Shown here: one piece after another, positions 9,236 through 17,714 of the stretch
Layout of the letters: each line of letters begins with the position of its first letter
How positions within the stretch are numbered: the stretch's first letter is position 1
From: Aureimonas glaciei
Lineage (GTDB): Bacteria; Pseudomonadota; Alphaproteobacteria; Rhizobiales; Rhizobiaceae
Direction of reading: 5' to 3'
Assembly: GCF_014643375.1 (NCBI RefSeq)
Contig: NZ_BMJJ01000003.1
Coordinates: 372,001 to 436,000 of the forward strand
Length of the DNA stretch: 64,000 nucleotides
The notes under the pieces: generated by a model
The model's database searches: none
What the model saw: the letters and a program-made list of their open reading frames with translations, nothing else
Told to the model about the DNA's origin: nothing
Program-made: the position numbers and the translations under genes

Positions 9236-9417
9236 GTCCTGCAAGGAAGTGATGGCCTGCCTCCCGAGGTTGCGCTGCCGACGACACTTCTCTTGCCATA
9301 GAAATTTTAACAATCGCCTTCTAGGGTCTCAGGGTGCGATCGGCCGACGAGCGAAGCCACAACGGCCCGTCGGCTTGCCGGAACGACGTTGAAGAGCGAA
9401 AGGCGCGGGAGAATCGC

Positions 9418-10512
9418 ATGTCGCGATCGCTTGCCTCGGAAGGCGACATGGCCGACTGGAAGACACGGGGCGGACGGGGCGTCTTGAACGCCCTCTGGCG
9501 GTCGGGCGCGGCGGGACTCGCCCGTCGGCGCACGCGGCCCTTCGGCGCGATCTTCACGCTGCACCATGTGACGCCGGAGCCGAACGGCAATTTCCCGCCG
9601 AACGGGCATCTGCGCGTCGTGCCGGCCTTTCTCCAGGCTGTGATCGGGCATCTCCGCGACCGCGGCGTCGAGTTCGTCGACCTTGCCGAAGTTTCCCAGC
9701 GCGTTGCGGCGAAGGCCGAAGGACGGGACACCGGCCGCTTCTTCGCCGCCTTCACGCTCGACGACGGCTATTGCGACAACGACGAGCACGCCGCGCCGGT
9801 TTTCCGCCGGGAGGCTGTCCCCTACGCGATCTTCGTCGCCCCCGGCCTCTCGGACGGCTCGATCCTGCCCTGGTGGGAAATGATCGAGAAGGTCGTGCGC
9901 GACAACCCGGCGGTGGTGGTGCCGTTTTCCGCCCAGCCGCTTCCCGCCCGCACCGCGCCGGAGAAGTGTGGCGTCTTCGACCAGCTGAGCATCTATCTGA
10001 GGAGCCGCTGCGCCGAGCGCGACATCGACGTCGAGGTGCGCCGGATCGCCGCCGCCAATGGCATTGCCGAGCTCGACCCGGGCGCGCGGGTGATGGACTG
10101 GGACAGGCTGAGGGCGCTCTCGCAGGATCCGCTCTGCACGATCGGCGCCCATTCCATGACGCATCCGCGGCTCGCCCGCCTGTCGGAGCCGGACCTCGCG
10201 GAGGAAATGGGAAAATCCCGCGAGGTCATCGGCCAGGAGCTCGGGCGCCGTCCCGATTTCTTCGCCTACCCCTACGGCTTCCGCGATGCCTGCGGGCCGC
10301 GCGAGTTCGACATGGCCGCGCGCCTCGGCTACCGCGCCGCCTTCACCACACGGCTGCATGCGCTGACGGCGCGGTCCGCCGTCAACATGCACGCGCTGCC
10401 GCGCCTGTCGCTCAACGGCTACTATCAGGACCCGCGCTATGTCGACGTGCTGATGTCCGGTCTGCCCGGCCTGTGGAAGGAACGCGGCACCGACCCTCAT
10501 TTGCCCGGCTGA
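9418..10512 (+). CDS. NodB-type polysaccharide deacetylase family protein
   Basis: The 364-residue protein carries the NodB homology motifs: FTLDDGYCDND (motif 1, with the Asp-Asp pair), IGAHSMTHPRL (motif 2, HxxxH metal site) and RPDFFAYPYGFRDA (motif 3). It has no clear signal peptide, so it may act in the cytosol on a precursor. A spacer of about 120 residues between motifs 1 and 2 is longer than in NodB. Such proteins are common in rhizobial capsule loci. The start at 9418 has GGGAG seven bases upstream; another ATG at 9448 is possible. The substrate, an N-acetyl or O-acetyl sugar, is not identifiable. Confidence 0.78.
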   Translation: MSRSLASEGDMADWKTRGGRGVLNALWRSGAAGLARRRTRPFGAIFTLHHVTPEPNGNFPPNGHLRVVPAFLQAVIGHLRDRGVEFVDLAEVSQRVAAKAEGRDTGRFFAAFTLDDGYCDNDEHAAPVFRREAVPYAIFVAPGLSDGSILPWWEMIEKVVRDNPAVVVPFSAQPLPARTAPEKCGVFDQLSIYLRSRCAERDIDVEVRRIAAANGIAELDPGARVMDWDRLRALSQDPLCTIGAHSMTHPRLARLSEPDLAEEMGKSREVIGQELGRRPDFFAYPYGFRDACGPREFDMAARLGYRAAFTTRLHALTARSAVNMHALPRLSLNGYYQDPRYVDVLMSGLPGLWKERGTDPHLPG

Positions 10513-10566
10513 CGGCGCCGATACGCCGCGGCTGCGGCCGTGCCCGGAAGGGGCCGGCGTCCCGCT

Positions 10567-10785
10567 TCAGGGGCGCGGCTTGCCGCGATAGCCTTCCATC
10601 CACCGGATGAGAAGCATGGCCGGCACCACCCAGAGCAGCCCGGAAATCGAGAAGAAGGCCAGGTGCGTTAGGCCGCTGGAATCGGCCAGATAGAGCGAGG
10701 CGTAGGCGGTCGCGAAGATCGCGTACAGGCAGACGAGGATGATCATCACCACCGTGCCGATGAGCTTCTTCATTCGGATGGACAT
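10567..10785 (-). CDS. DUF2842 small membrane protein
   Basis: The 72-residue protein has two hydrophobic segments (IGTVVMIILVCLYAIFATAYA and LAFFSISGLLWVVPAMLLIR), a short polar linker and the ending RWMEGYRGKPRP. This is the DUF2842 pattern of alphaproteobacteria. The function is unknown; it is an inner-membrane protein. It often lies near ctaA, as here, on the opposite strand. A purine-rich ribosome site (GGGGGAAAG) precedes the ATG at 10785; an in-frame ATG four codons later would also work. Confidence 0.75.
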   Translation of the reverse strand: MSIRMKKLIGTVVMIILVCLYAIFATAYASLYLADSSGLTHLAFFSISGLLWVVPAMLLIRWMEGYRGKPRP

Positions 10786-10962
10786 GGGCTCTTTCCCCCT
10801 GTGACGCTATCTGAGGCTTAGTCAGGTCGGTTGGAAAACACCAGCCTTGCGCCTGCGACGCTTGTGTCGCTTGAATCATCCGGCCGTTCGGGTCACATCA
10901 CCCGGACTTCCGCGGCCGGGACCGAGGCCGGCTGCCACGGCGAGCGATAGAGCGAGGATCTC

Positions 10963-12135
10963 ATGGCGACTGCATCCGAGAGCGTATCGGCCGATTCCGC
11001 GGCCATGTCCGCACAGGCGCGCCGGGATCGCCGCGCGATCCGGATCTGGCTCTATGTCGTGGCGGCGATCGTCTTCGCGCTCGTCGTCGTCGGCGGCGCG
11101 ACGCGGCTCACCGAATCCGGACTGTCGATCACCGAATGGAAGCCGATCCACGGCATCGTGCCGCCGCTGTCGGACGCCGAGTGGCAGGAGGAGTTCGAGC
11201 TCTACCGTCAGATCCCGCAATATCAGGAGATCAACCGGGGCATGGAGCTGTCGGCCTTCAAGACGATCTATTGGTGGGAATGGGCGCACCGCTTCCTCGC
11301 CCGCTTCGTCGGCCTCGTCTTCGCGCTGCCGCTCGCCTATTTCTGGATCCGCGGCCGCATTCCCGCCGGGCTAAAGCCGAAACTCGTCGGTATCCTGGCG
11401 CTCGGGGGCCTGCAGGGGGCGATCGGCTGGTGGATGGTCGCCTCCGGCCTCGTCCTGCGCACCGATGTCAGCCAGTACCGCCTCGCCGTGCATCTCACGA
11501 CCGCCTGCCTGATCTTTTCCGCGACCCTCTGGGTGGCGCGCGGCCTTGCGCAGCATTCGCCCGATGCGCCGCCATCGGCGAAGTCGGCGCGGGCGTCGCT
11601 GCTGATCCTGTTCCTGGCGCTGCTGCAGATCTATCTCGGCGGCCTCGTCGCCGGTCTGAACGCCGGGCTTTCGTTCAACACCTGGCCGCTGATGGACGGT
11701 GCCGTCGTGCCCGAGGGTCTGCTCATCATGCAGCCGGCCTGGCGCAACTTCTTCGAAAACGTCATGACGGTGCAGTTCATGCACCGCATGGGCGCCTATC
11801 TGCTCCTGGCCGTCGTCCTCATGCATGTCTTCGCCAGTTTCCGGCAGGCGCCGAAGAGCACCCATGCCCGTCGCTCGGCGGTGCTGCTGGCGCTGGTGCT
11901 GGTGCAGGCCGGCATCGGCATCACCACGCTCCTGCTGGCGGAAGGCGCGATCCCGATCGGCTGGGGCCTGATGCACCAGGCCGGCGGGCTGGTCGTGCTC
12001 GGCTTCGCCGTCGCCCATGCCCGCGCCTTGAAGGGGCCTTACGCCGTTGACACGAGGCCCTCGGGCCGGGTGCGACCGAAGGTGACCGAGGGGCGCCGGG
12101 CGCCGATCGAGAACGCCGCCGGCATGACGCCGTAG
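10963..12135 (+). CDS. ctaA: heme A synthase (COX15/CtaA)
   Basis: The enzyme oxidises the C8 methyl of heme O to the formyl group of heme A for aa3-type cytochrome oxidase, in the inner membrane. The protein has 390 residues and about eight membrane helices in two similar halves. Family signatures are [27 protein letters not shown] with a heme-ligand His, [33 protein letters not shown] and [10 protein letters not shown]. The ATG has GAGG upstream. Neighbouring argC, speB and ribosomal genes follow the usual rhizobial order. This is the type II (COX15) form, not the shorter Bacillus CtaA. Confidence 0.96.
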   Translation: MATASESVSADSAAMSAQARRDRRAIRIWLYVVAAIVFALVVVGGATRLTESGLSITEWKPIHGIVPPLSDAEWQEEFELYRQIPQYQEINRGMELSAFKTIYWWEWAHRFLARFVGLVFALPLAYFWIRGRIPAGLKPKLVGILALGGLQGAIGWWMVASGLVLRTDVSQYRLAVHLTTACLIFSATLWVARGLAQHSPDAPPSAKSARASLLILFLALLQIYLGGLVAGLNAGLSFNTWPLMDGAVVPEGLLIMQPAWRNFFENVMTVQFMHRMGAYLLLAVVLMHVFASFRQAPKSTHARRSAVLLALVLVQAGIGITTLLLAEGAIPIGWGLMHQAGGLVVLGFAVAHARALKGPYAVDTRPSGRVRPKVTEGRRAPIENAAGMTP

Positions 12136-12161
12136 ACCGGCCCGCCGGGCCCCGACTCGAC

Positions 12162-12194
12162 CGGCGTGCCGGGGCCATGGGACCCGGCACGCCG
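12162..12194. terminator. perfect GC-rich hairpin between convergent ctaA and argC
   Basis: Two 12-base arms (CGGCGTGCCGGG and CCCGGCACGCCG) pair perfectly around a 9-base loop. The hairpin lies exactly between two convergent stop codons. There is no T-tract on either side, so it is either a bidirectional terminator of the non-canonical kind or an mRNA 3'-end protector. Confidence 0.55.
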
Positions 12195-12201
12195 CGAGGT
12201 C

Positions 12202-13257
12202 TCAGGGGAACAGCGGCAGCTGCTCGATGCCGGTCGTCTCGGTCAGGCCGTAGGCGACGTTGAAATTCTGGATCGCCTGGCCGGCCGAGCCCTTCACCAG
12301 ATTGTCGAGCGTCGAGATGACGATGGCGCGGCCGGGGATGCGGTCGGGCACGACGTTGACGACGACATAGTTCGAGCCGCGCACCATCTGCGTCTGCGGC
12401 AGCACGCCCTCGTCGGCGACGGTGACGAAGGGCTCGTCCGCATAGGCCTCGACGAGCGTGTTGCGCAGGTCCGCCGCGGTGGCACCGCCGACGAGCTTGA
12501 CATAGCTGGTGCACAGCTCGCCGCGGCTCATCGGGATGAGGTGCGGCGTGAAATTGACGCGCAGATCCTGAATGCCGCCGACCTTGCCGATCTCCTGCTC
12601 GATCTCGGCCATGTGCCGGTGCTTGCCGACGGCGTAGGGCGACATTCCTTCGCCCGCCTCGCAGAACAGGACGTTCTCCTTCAGGCTGCGGCCGGCGCCG
12701 GAGACGCCCGACTTGGCGTCGATGACGAGATCGGTGAAGTCGATCTGACCGGCGCCCGCCAGCGGCAGCAGCGCCAAGAGCACGGCGGTCGGATAGCAGC
12801 CGGGGCAGGCGATCAGCCGCGCCTTCGCGATGTCGGCGCGGTAGTGTTCGGTGAGGCCGTAGACGGCTTCCGGCTGGATGTCGGTGGCGACATGGTCGAG
12901 CCCGTACCATTCCTTGTAGGTCGCGGGGTCGCGCAGGCGGAAATCGGCGGACATGTCGATGATCTTCACTTGCGGATAGGTCTCGAAGATCTTCTTGGTG
13001 ATCGCCTGCGTGGTGCCGTGCGGCAGGCCGCAGAACACCGCGTCGACGGAACCCCAGTCGGCGTCCTCGATCTTCACCAGGTCGGGCAGGGGGACGTGGG
13101 CGAGGTGCCGGAACACCTGCCGCATCGGCTTGCCGGCATGGCTGTTGGCGGTGAGCGCGACGATTTCCATGTTGGGATGGCGGACGGCGAGGCGCACGAG
13201 ATCGGCCCCGGTATAGCCGCTGGCGCCGAGCACGCCGATCCTGATCTTGTCCGCCAT
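12202..13257 (-). CDS. argC: N-acetyl-gamma-glutamyl-phosphate reductase
   Basis: ArgC reduces N-acetylglutamyl phosphate to the semialdehyde with NADPH, the third step of arginine synthesis. The 351-residue protein begins with the Rossmann motif GASGYTGADLVRL and carries the active-site CPGCYPTAVLLAL with the catalytic cysteine. Further conserved pieces are GLTEHYRADI, SGVSGAGRSL and VNFTPHLIPMSRG. The length fits the type 1 enzyme. Its ribosome site is GGAG at seven bases. It lies downstream of speB on the same strand with a 132-bp gap, so the two may share a transcript. Confidence 0.97.
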   Translation of the reverse strand: MADKIRIGVLGASGYTGADLVRLAVRHPNMEIVALTANSHAGKPMRQVFRHLAHVPLPDLVKIEDADWGSVDAVFCGLPHGTTQAITKKIFETYPQVKIIDMSADFRLRDPATYKEWYGLDHVATDIQPEAVYGLTEHYRADIAKARLIACPGCYPTAVLLALLPLAGAGQIDFTDLVIDAKSGVSGAGRSLKENVLFCEAGEGMSPYAVGKHRHMAEIEQEIGKVGGIQDLRVNFTPHLIPMSRGELCTSYVKLVGGATAADLRNTLVEAYADEPFVTVADEGVLPQTQMVRGSNYVVVNVVPDRIPGRAIVISTLDNLVKGSAGQAIQNFNVAYGLTETTGIEQLPLFP

Positions 13258-13389
13258 CGCCTTACTCCGTCTTGCTGATCAATGGGTTGCGGGATTTTCC
13301 TGACTCAGGACGGTCAGCCCGTTGAATCAGTTTCTGAACAGGGTGAATCGGCCTGTCAGTTCGGTCCCGCAAGGGCCTGCGTGGATTCG

Positions 13390-14349
13390 TCATCCCGCCT
13401 TGCGTTCGGCCAGGATGCCGAGGACATAGAGGGCGACCGTCGCGCCCGCAATGGCCGTCATGTCGGCATGGTCGTAGGGCGGCGACACCTCGACCACGTC
13501 GGCGCCGACAATGCCGAGGTCCTTCAGCCGGTGCAGGACGCCGAGCATCTTCGCGCTCGATGGGCCGCCGGCGACGGGCGTGCCGGTGCCGGGCGCGAAG
13601 GCGACGTCGAGGCAGTCGATGTCGAAGGAGAGATAGACAGGCCTTCCCTTCGTCCGCTCGTGGATGCGCCGGGCGATCTCGCTGGCCGTGAGATCCTCGA
13701 CGGCGTTGCCGTGGATGATCTCCAGCCCGAGCGTCTCGGGCGCATGGGTGCGGATGCCGATCTGGATCGAGGTCGCGGGATCGACGAGGCCGTGCTTCAC
13801 CGCCGCCGTCAGGAAGGAGCCGTGGTCGACGCGCTCGCCGGCGGCCGATTGCGCCAGCGGCCAGGTGTCCTGGTGCGCGTCGAAATGCACCAGCGACATC
13901 ACGCCGTGCCGGTCGGCATGCGCCTGCAGAAGCGGGAAGGTGATCGAGTGGTCGCCGCCGAGCGTCAGGAGGAAGCCGGTCTGGTCGAGGATCGCCTGCG
14001 CCTCGGCCCGGATCAGCGCATGCGCGGTCTCGGGCGTGCGGTAGTCGATGAGGCAGTCGCCATAGTCGACGACGCTCATCGCCTCGAACAGGTCGCGGTG
14101 GAAGGGATATTGCGGATCGTTGTCGAAGATCTGCGAGGCCCGCCGGAGCGCCGCGGGGCCGAAGCGCGCGCCCGGCCGGTTCGATACCGAAGCGTCGAAG
14201 GGAATGCCCCAGACCGTCACGTCGGCGCCTGCAGGCGTCTTGCTGAGCTTGCGCCGCATGAAGGAGGCGATGCCGGCATAGGTCGGGTCGCTGGCGCCGC
14301 CGAGAATATCGGTGGCGGTAAAGGCGTTGTCGATCGATTTCGAGGCCAT
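13390..14349 (-). CDS. speB: agmatinase (ureohydrolase family)
   Basis: The 319-residue protein has the ureohydrolase Mn-binding motifs GGDHSI, HFDAHQD and SFDIDCLDVAFAPGTG, and the N-terminal SNRPGARFGPAALR. It should hydrolyse agmatine to putrescine and urea; guanidino-acid hydrolases of the same family are alternatives the sequence cannot exclude. Together with argC it places arginine and polyamine metabolism side by side, an arrangement I recall in rhizobial genomes. GGAG precedes the ATG by eight bases. Confidence 0.87.
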   Translation of the reverse strand: MASKSIDNAFTATDILGGASDPTYAGIASFMRRKLSKTPAGADVTVWGIPFDASVSNRPGARFGPAALRRASQIFDNDPQYPFHRDLFEAMSVVDYGDCLIDYRTPETAHALIRAEAQAILDQTGFLLTLGGDHSITFPLLQAHADRHGVMSLVHFDAHQDTWPLAQSAAGERVDHGSFLTAAVKHGLVDPATSIQIGIRTHAPETLGLEIIHGNAVEDLTASEIARRIHERTKGRPVYLSFDIDCLDVAFAPGTGTPVAGGPSSAKMLGVLHRLKDLGIVGADVVEVSPPYDHADMTAIAGATVALYVLGILAERKAG

Positions 14350-14471
14350 GGGCTGCGCTCCGCTGCTGGTGCCCCGCGCTGTAGCCGAAAGCGGGCGGAG
14401 AATGAAGCCGGGCGATGGCTTCCGTTCGCGCCGTCGTCGGGGACCAGACGGTGCGGCTGATCATCGGCCCG

Positions 14472-15602
14472 TCAGCGCGGTAGCACGCCGTCGGCTCGAG
14501 CGCGCAGGACCATTGCGTCGACGATGGCGCCGCGGTCGATGCGCGCGCTGAGGTCCAGGAGATTGCGGTCGAGGGGCGATATCCCGGCGGAGGCGAAGAA
14601 CAACTCCCGCCGCTCCACCGTGGAGATCGGAAAGCTCGGTCCGAACATCGCAATTCCTTCACGGATGACTGCGGCCTGTTGTGCCAGTCTGAGGTCTTCC
14701 AACGCCTGCGCGATTTCGGGCGCGAGCGCGCCGTCGCCGCCGGCAAACATACCCTGCAGGCCGCTGGCGTGAGTCATCGTGGGCCTGCTCGCCAGGTAAA
14801 GCGTGCGGAATTCCAGCGGAAGGCTCAGCACCGCTTCGCGATAGGCCGGCGTACTCGCATCGACATCGATATCCCGGGACAGCCAGTCAATCAGGCGCAA
14901 GAGTCGCTGGTGATCCCGCAGCATGGCGCGAAGCGCCGCAACGGCAGCCGATAAACAGCGGTCGCGGGCGATCGCCTCTTCCAGTTCCTGGTCGTACGCG
15001 TCGAGCGAGCCGGAGGCTTGCGATTGGAACCGCAGGGCGATGTCGAAAGGCGAGGGGATGCCAGCCGGGCTTGTCATGAAGGCGTTGCGGCGGCTGCGCT
15101 CCTGGCTGTCTCGGGGAAAGGGGTTTCCGAACAGCCGCATGGCGGCCTGCAGGGCCGCCCGCTGGCGCTGAAGACCGGCTCGGCCCATGGCAAGGGCGAT
15201 CTCGGGGGCGTCGTCCGCGGCGGGGAAGAGGAAAAAACCGTAGAGCCCATCCCACCGCCAGAGAATTTCATCGAGGCTCAGCAAATCGAGATTCTCAAGC
15301 GCCCAAGCGTCAACGCCGAGTTCGGCGGCCACGATATCGGCGGGGTAAAACGGATTGCCGAGAGCGAGGGGCGAGCTTCTCAAGACATCTGCCGCGGAGA
15401 TACGCCGGAGGCTCCGGTTGCTCGAGTCCGCCGCGCTGGAGGATACTTCATCGAAGCCTGCGGGCGGATCGGCTGCTCTGCAGCGTCGCGCCCCACCAGC
15501 ATCGCCGGCGAGCGTCGCGGCGGGGGCGAAGGCCCGACCCGTCGACGGCAGGGCGAAGAGGGAGATCAGGATGAGGACGATCAGTCGAACGGCAGGCGTC
15601 AT
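14472..15602 (-). CDS. exported protein of unknown function with an internal duplication
   Basis: I do not recognise this 376-residue protein. It has a signal peptide (about residues 1-25, RLIVLILISLFALP core), so it is periplasmic or secreted. The mature part is mainly helical. Two segments are clearly related: residues 132-191 (APEIA..., FGNPFP, ER, SPAGIPSPFD) and 294-350 (APEIA..., FGPSFP, ER, ASAGISPLD), offset by exactly 162 residues until a three-residue gap. A weaker third copy of the LGNPF turn occurs at 81. The ATG at 15602 has AGGGAG upstream. It lies between the rpsI terminator and speB, a position that is usually empty in relatives, so it may be a lineage-specific insertion. Confidence 0.7.
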   Translation of the reverse strand: MTPAVRLIVLILISLFALPSTGRAFAPAATLAGDAGGARRCRAADPPAGFDEVSSSAADSSNRSLRRISAADVLRSSPLALGNPFYPADIVAAELGVDAWALENLDLLSLDEILWRWDGLYGFFLFPAADDAPEIALAMGRAGLQRQRAALQAAMRLFGNPFPRDSQERSRRNAFMTSPAGIPSPFDIALRFQSQASGSLDAYDQELEEAIARDRCLSAAVAALRAMLRDHQRLLRLIDWLSRDIDVDASTPAYREAVLSLPLEFRTLYLASRPTMTHASGLQGMFAGGDGALAPEIAQALEDLRLAQQAAVIREGIAMFGPSFPISTVERRELFFASAGISPLDRNLLDLSARIDRGAIVDAMVLRARADGVLPR

Positions 15603-15712
15603 CGCTGGCTCCCTGGAGAGACATTCGAAGTACCGCAGGCGCACCTATATGTTCATGTTTTGTTCGGAAATTCAAGAGGGCTTATAGACCGTCTGAAGGG
15701 ACTTCTCATCAA

Positions 15713-15744
15713 CAAAAAAGAGGCCGGCGTTGCCGCCGGCCTCT
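15713..15744 (-). terminator. rho-independent terminator of rplM-rpsI
   Basis: On the minus strand an 11-bp perfect stem (AGAGGCCGGCG / CGCCGGCCTCT) closes a GCAA tetraloop of the GNRA type. It is followed directly by a run of T. It starts 22 bases after the rpsI stop codon. This is a textbook intrinsic terminator. Confidence 0.93.
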
Positions 15745-15766
15745 CCAAAACTCGAACCCCGAAAGC

Positions 15767-16237
15767 TTAGCGCTTGGAGAACTGGAACGAACGACGGGCC
15801 TTGGCCTTGCCGTACTTCTTGCGCTCGACGACGCGGCTGTCGCGGGTCAGGAAGCCGCCCTTCTTGAGGACGCCGCGCAGGCCCGGCTCGTAATAGGTGA
15901 GGGCCTTGGAGATGCCGTGGCGAACCGCGCCGGCCTGGCCGGACAGACCGCCGCCGGCGACGGTGGCGATGATGTCGAACTGGCCGTCACGGGCCGCGGC
16001 GACGATCGGCTGGCGCAGCACCATCTGCAGCACGGGACGGGCGAAATAGGCCGCGAATTCCTTGCCGTTGACGATGATCTTGCCCGAGCCGGGCTTGACC
16101 CAGACGCGGGCGACCGCGTCCTTGCGCTTGCCGGTCGCATAGGCGCGGCCGAGCGAGTCGATCTTCTGGACGTGGACCGGGGCTTCGACGAGGGTCTCGA
16201 CGCTGCCGAGGCTCTGGAGCGAATTCAGATCGGCCAT
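15767..16237 (-). CDS. rpsI: 30S ribosomal protein S9
   Basis: The 156-residue protein has the S9 signatures: [39 protein letters not shown] and the basic tail ending with SFQFSKR that reaches the decoding centre. An N-terminal extension of about 30 residues is usual in alphaproteobacteria. Its start codon overlaps the rplM stop by one base (TAATG), so the two are translationally coupled as in most bacteria. Confidence 0.98.
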   Translation of the reverse strand: MADLNSLQSLGSVETLVEAPVHVQKIDSLGRAYATGKRKDAVARVWVKPGSGKIIVNGKEFAAYFARPVLQMVLRQPIVAAARDGQFDIIATVAGGGLSGQAGAVRHGISKALTYYEPGLRGVLKKGGFLTRDSRVVERKKYGKAKARRSFQFSKR

Positions 16238-16701
16238 TATGCAGCCCTCCGGTTCTTGGTGTTCATCGCGCCGACGTCGAGGGTGTCGGGCGTCTGCGCG
16301 GTGTGCGGATGCTCCGAACCGGCATAGACGCGCAGGTTCTTCAGCTGCTGGCGGCCGAGCGGGCCCTCTGGCAGCATGCGCTGGACGGCCTTCTCGACGA
16401 CGCGCTCGGGAAAGCGGCCTTCGAGGATCTGCCGCGCCTTGCGCTGCTTGATGCCGCCGGCATAGCCGGTGTGCCAGTAATAGGTCTTGTCGGTGAACTT
16501 CTTGCCGGTGAACACCACCTTGTCGGCATTGATGACGATGATGTTGTCACCGTCGTCGATGTGCGGGGTGAAGGTCGGCTTGTGCTTGCCACGGAGGCGA
16601 AGCGCGATGATGGAGGCGAGGCGGCCGACGACGAGCCCTTCGGCGTCGATCAGGACCCACTTCTTCACCACCGTCTCGTTCTTCTGCGAGAAGGTTTTCA
16701 T
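16237..16701 (-). CDS. rplM: 50S ribosomal protein L13
   Basis: The 154-residue protein begins [20 protein letters not shown] and contains [41 protein letters not shown] and [11 protein letters not shown], all typical of L13. The ATG at 16701 is chosen for this conserved N terminus and the AAGGGTAG in front. It is the first gene of the rplM-rpsI operon. A sigma70-type promoter lies about 85 bp upstream. Confidence 0.98.
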   Translation of the reverse strand: MKTFSQKNETVVKKWVLIDAEGLVVGRLASIIALRLRGKHKPTFTPHIDDGDNIIVINADKVVFTGKKFTDKTYYWHTGYAGGIKQRKARQILEGRFPERVVEKAVQRMLPEGPLGRQQLKNLRVYAGSEHPHTAQTPDTLDVGAMNTKNRRAA

Positions 16702-16786
16702 AAGGTCTACCCTTGGATGAGCGTCAATGCGGCGCTCTTTACGGGCGCCAAACGAAAAGCGCGGCACTTGCCGCTCTCTGGGACGG

Positions 16787-16815
16787 TCTGTAGCGGGGGT
16801 TGTGGCATTCGTCAA
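16787..16815 (-). promoter_or_regulatory. sigma70-type promoter for rplM-rpsI
   Basis: On the minus strand TTGACG (16815-16810) and TACAGA (16792-16787) are separated by exactly 17 bases. They lie upstream of rplM with a leader of about 80 bases. Both hexamers deviate from consensus by few positions, as expected for alphaproteobacterial housekeeping promoters. Confidence 0.6.
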
Positions 16816-16874
16816 GACGGCTTTAAGCGTTGAAGAAGAGGTTATAGCAGTAAAAACAACGGGATAACCATAGT

Positions 16875-16888
16875 GGTATCATAATACC
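16875..16888. promoter_or_regulatory. candidate HicB operator
   Basis: The palindrome GGTAT-CATA-ATACC lies in a short A+T-rich stretch upstream of hicA. HicB antitoxins usually repress their own operon through palindromes. A related arrangement (GGTACT-N7-AGTACC) occurs upstream of the second hicA-like gene in this window at 57285-57303. Confidence 0.45.
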
Positions 16889-16974
16889 GCAATTTAGTCG
16901 GCGGCTTTCGCGGCGTCCACGGGTGGTGTTTGACCGACAAATTTCGCGTGTGTATGATCATGTGCGGGGTGGCG

Positions 16975-17184
16975 ATGACGAAGGCGCTTTCGAGCCGGGA
17001 GCTGATCCGGATGCTGGAGGCGGAGGGATGGACCTACCGCAAGTCCACCGGCGATCATCGCCATTACGTCCCCCCCGACAAGCCGGGCAAGGTCACGGTC
17101 ACTCACCCGGTCGACACGATCCCGATCGGCACGCTGCGCTCGATCTATCGCCAGGCCGGCTGGGATTGGGGCCAGAGGAGATAG
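16975..17184 (+). CDS. hicA: HicA-type mRNA interferase toxin
   Basis: The 69-residue protein fits the small dsRBD-like HicA fold: LIRMLEAEGWTYRKSTGDHR, then KVTVTHPVDTIPIGTLRSI. His28 in the TGDHRHY stretch corresponds to the catalytic histidine of HicA RNases. HicA cleaves mRNA in the cytoplasm until bound by HicB. The start at 16975 has GGGGTGG upstream and gives the usual length; in-frame starts at and before 16960 would add 5-15 residues. hicB follows after one base. The pair sits between rplM and an enoyl-CoA hydratase homologue, a site typical of a gained module. Confidence 0.85.
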   Translation: MTKALSSRELIRMLEAEGWTYRKSTGDHRHYVPPDKPGKVTVTHPVDTIPIGTLRSIYRQAGWDWGQRR

Positions 17185-17185
17185 C

Positions 17186-17593
17186 ATGCGCGTGATCGCG
17201 GTCATCCACGCGGCCGAGGGCGGCGGCTTCGGCATCTCTTTTCCCGATTTTCCCGGCTGCGTCAGCGGCGGCGATACGCTGGATGACGTGCTTGCGCGCG
17301 GCACCGACGCCCTCAACGGTCACATCGCGCTGATGCTGGAAGACGGCGATACGGTGCCGGCTGCGCGAAGCCTCGATGCGCTGCGCGGCGATCCCGAATT
17401 CGCCGTCGATTTCGAGGGGGCCATCGTGGCATCCGTTCCAGCCTTCGTTCCCGGCCGCAAGACACAGCGGGTGAACATCACACTGGACGGCGACCTGCTC
17501 GAGGCGATCGACGTCGCTGCCAAAACCTTTCCAGGAGGGCGCAGCGGCTTTCTCGCGCAGGCGGCACGGGAGAAGATCGTCAACGCGCGTTGA
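17186..17593 (+). CDS. hicB: HicB-type antitoxin
   Basis: The 135-residue protein has the RNase H-like HicB domain (EGGGFGISFPDFPGCVSGGD, then ALNGHIALMLEDGD) and a C-terminal ribbon-helix-helix segment (RVNITLDGDLLEAIDVAA...GFLAQAARE) for DNA binding. It should neutralise HicA and repress the operon. AGAGGAG lies just before the ATG and overlaps the end of hicA, so the pair is co-translated. The RHH type C terminus distinguishes it from HTH-type HicB proteins. Confidence 0.9.
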   Translation: MRVIAVIHAAEGGGFGISFPDFPGCVSGGDTLDDVLARGTDALNGHIALMLEDGDTVPAARSLDALRGDPEFAVDFEGAIVASVPAFVPGRKTQRVNITLDGDLLEAIDVAAKTFPGGRSGFLAQAAREKIVNAR

Positions 17594-17714
17594 TCGCCGC
17601 GCGTCGGTTAGGATCAACCGCGGCGAACGACTTTTTGGCGCGGGTTGGCTACAGATGTCCGCGACGCGACCGACTGGCTGCCACGACGCGCCGGTGAGCC
17701 CAGAGGAGAACGAC

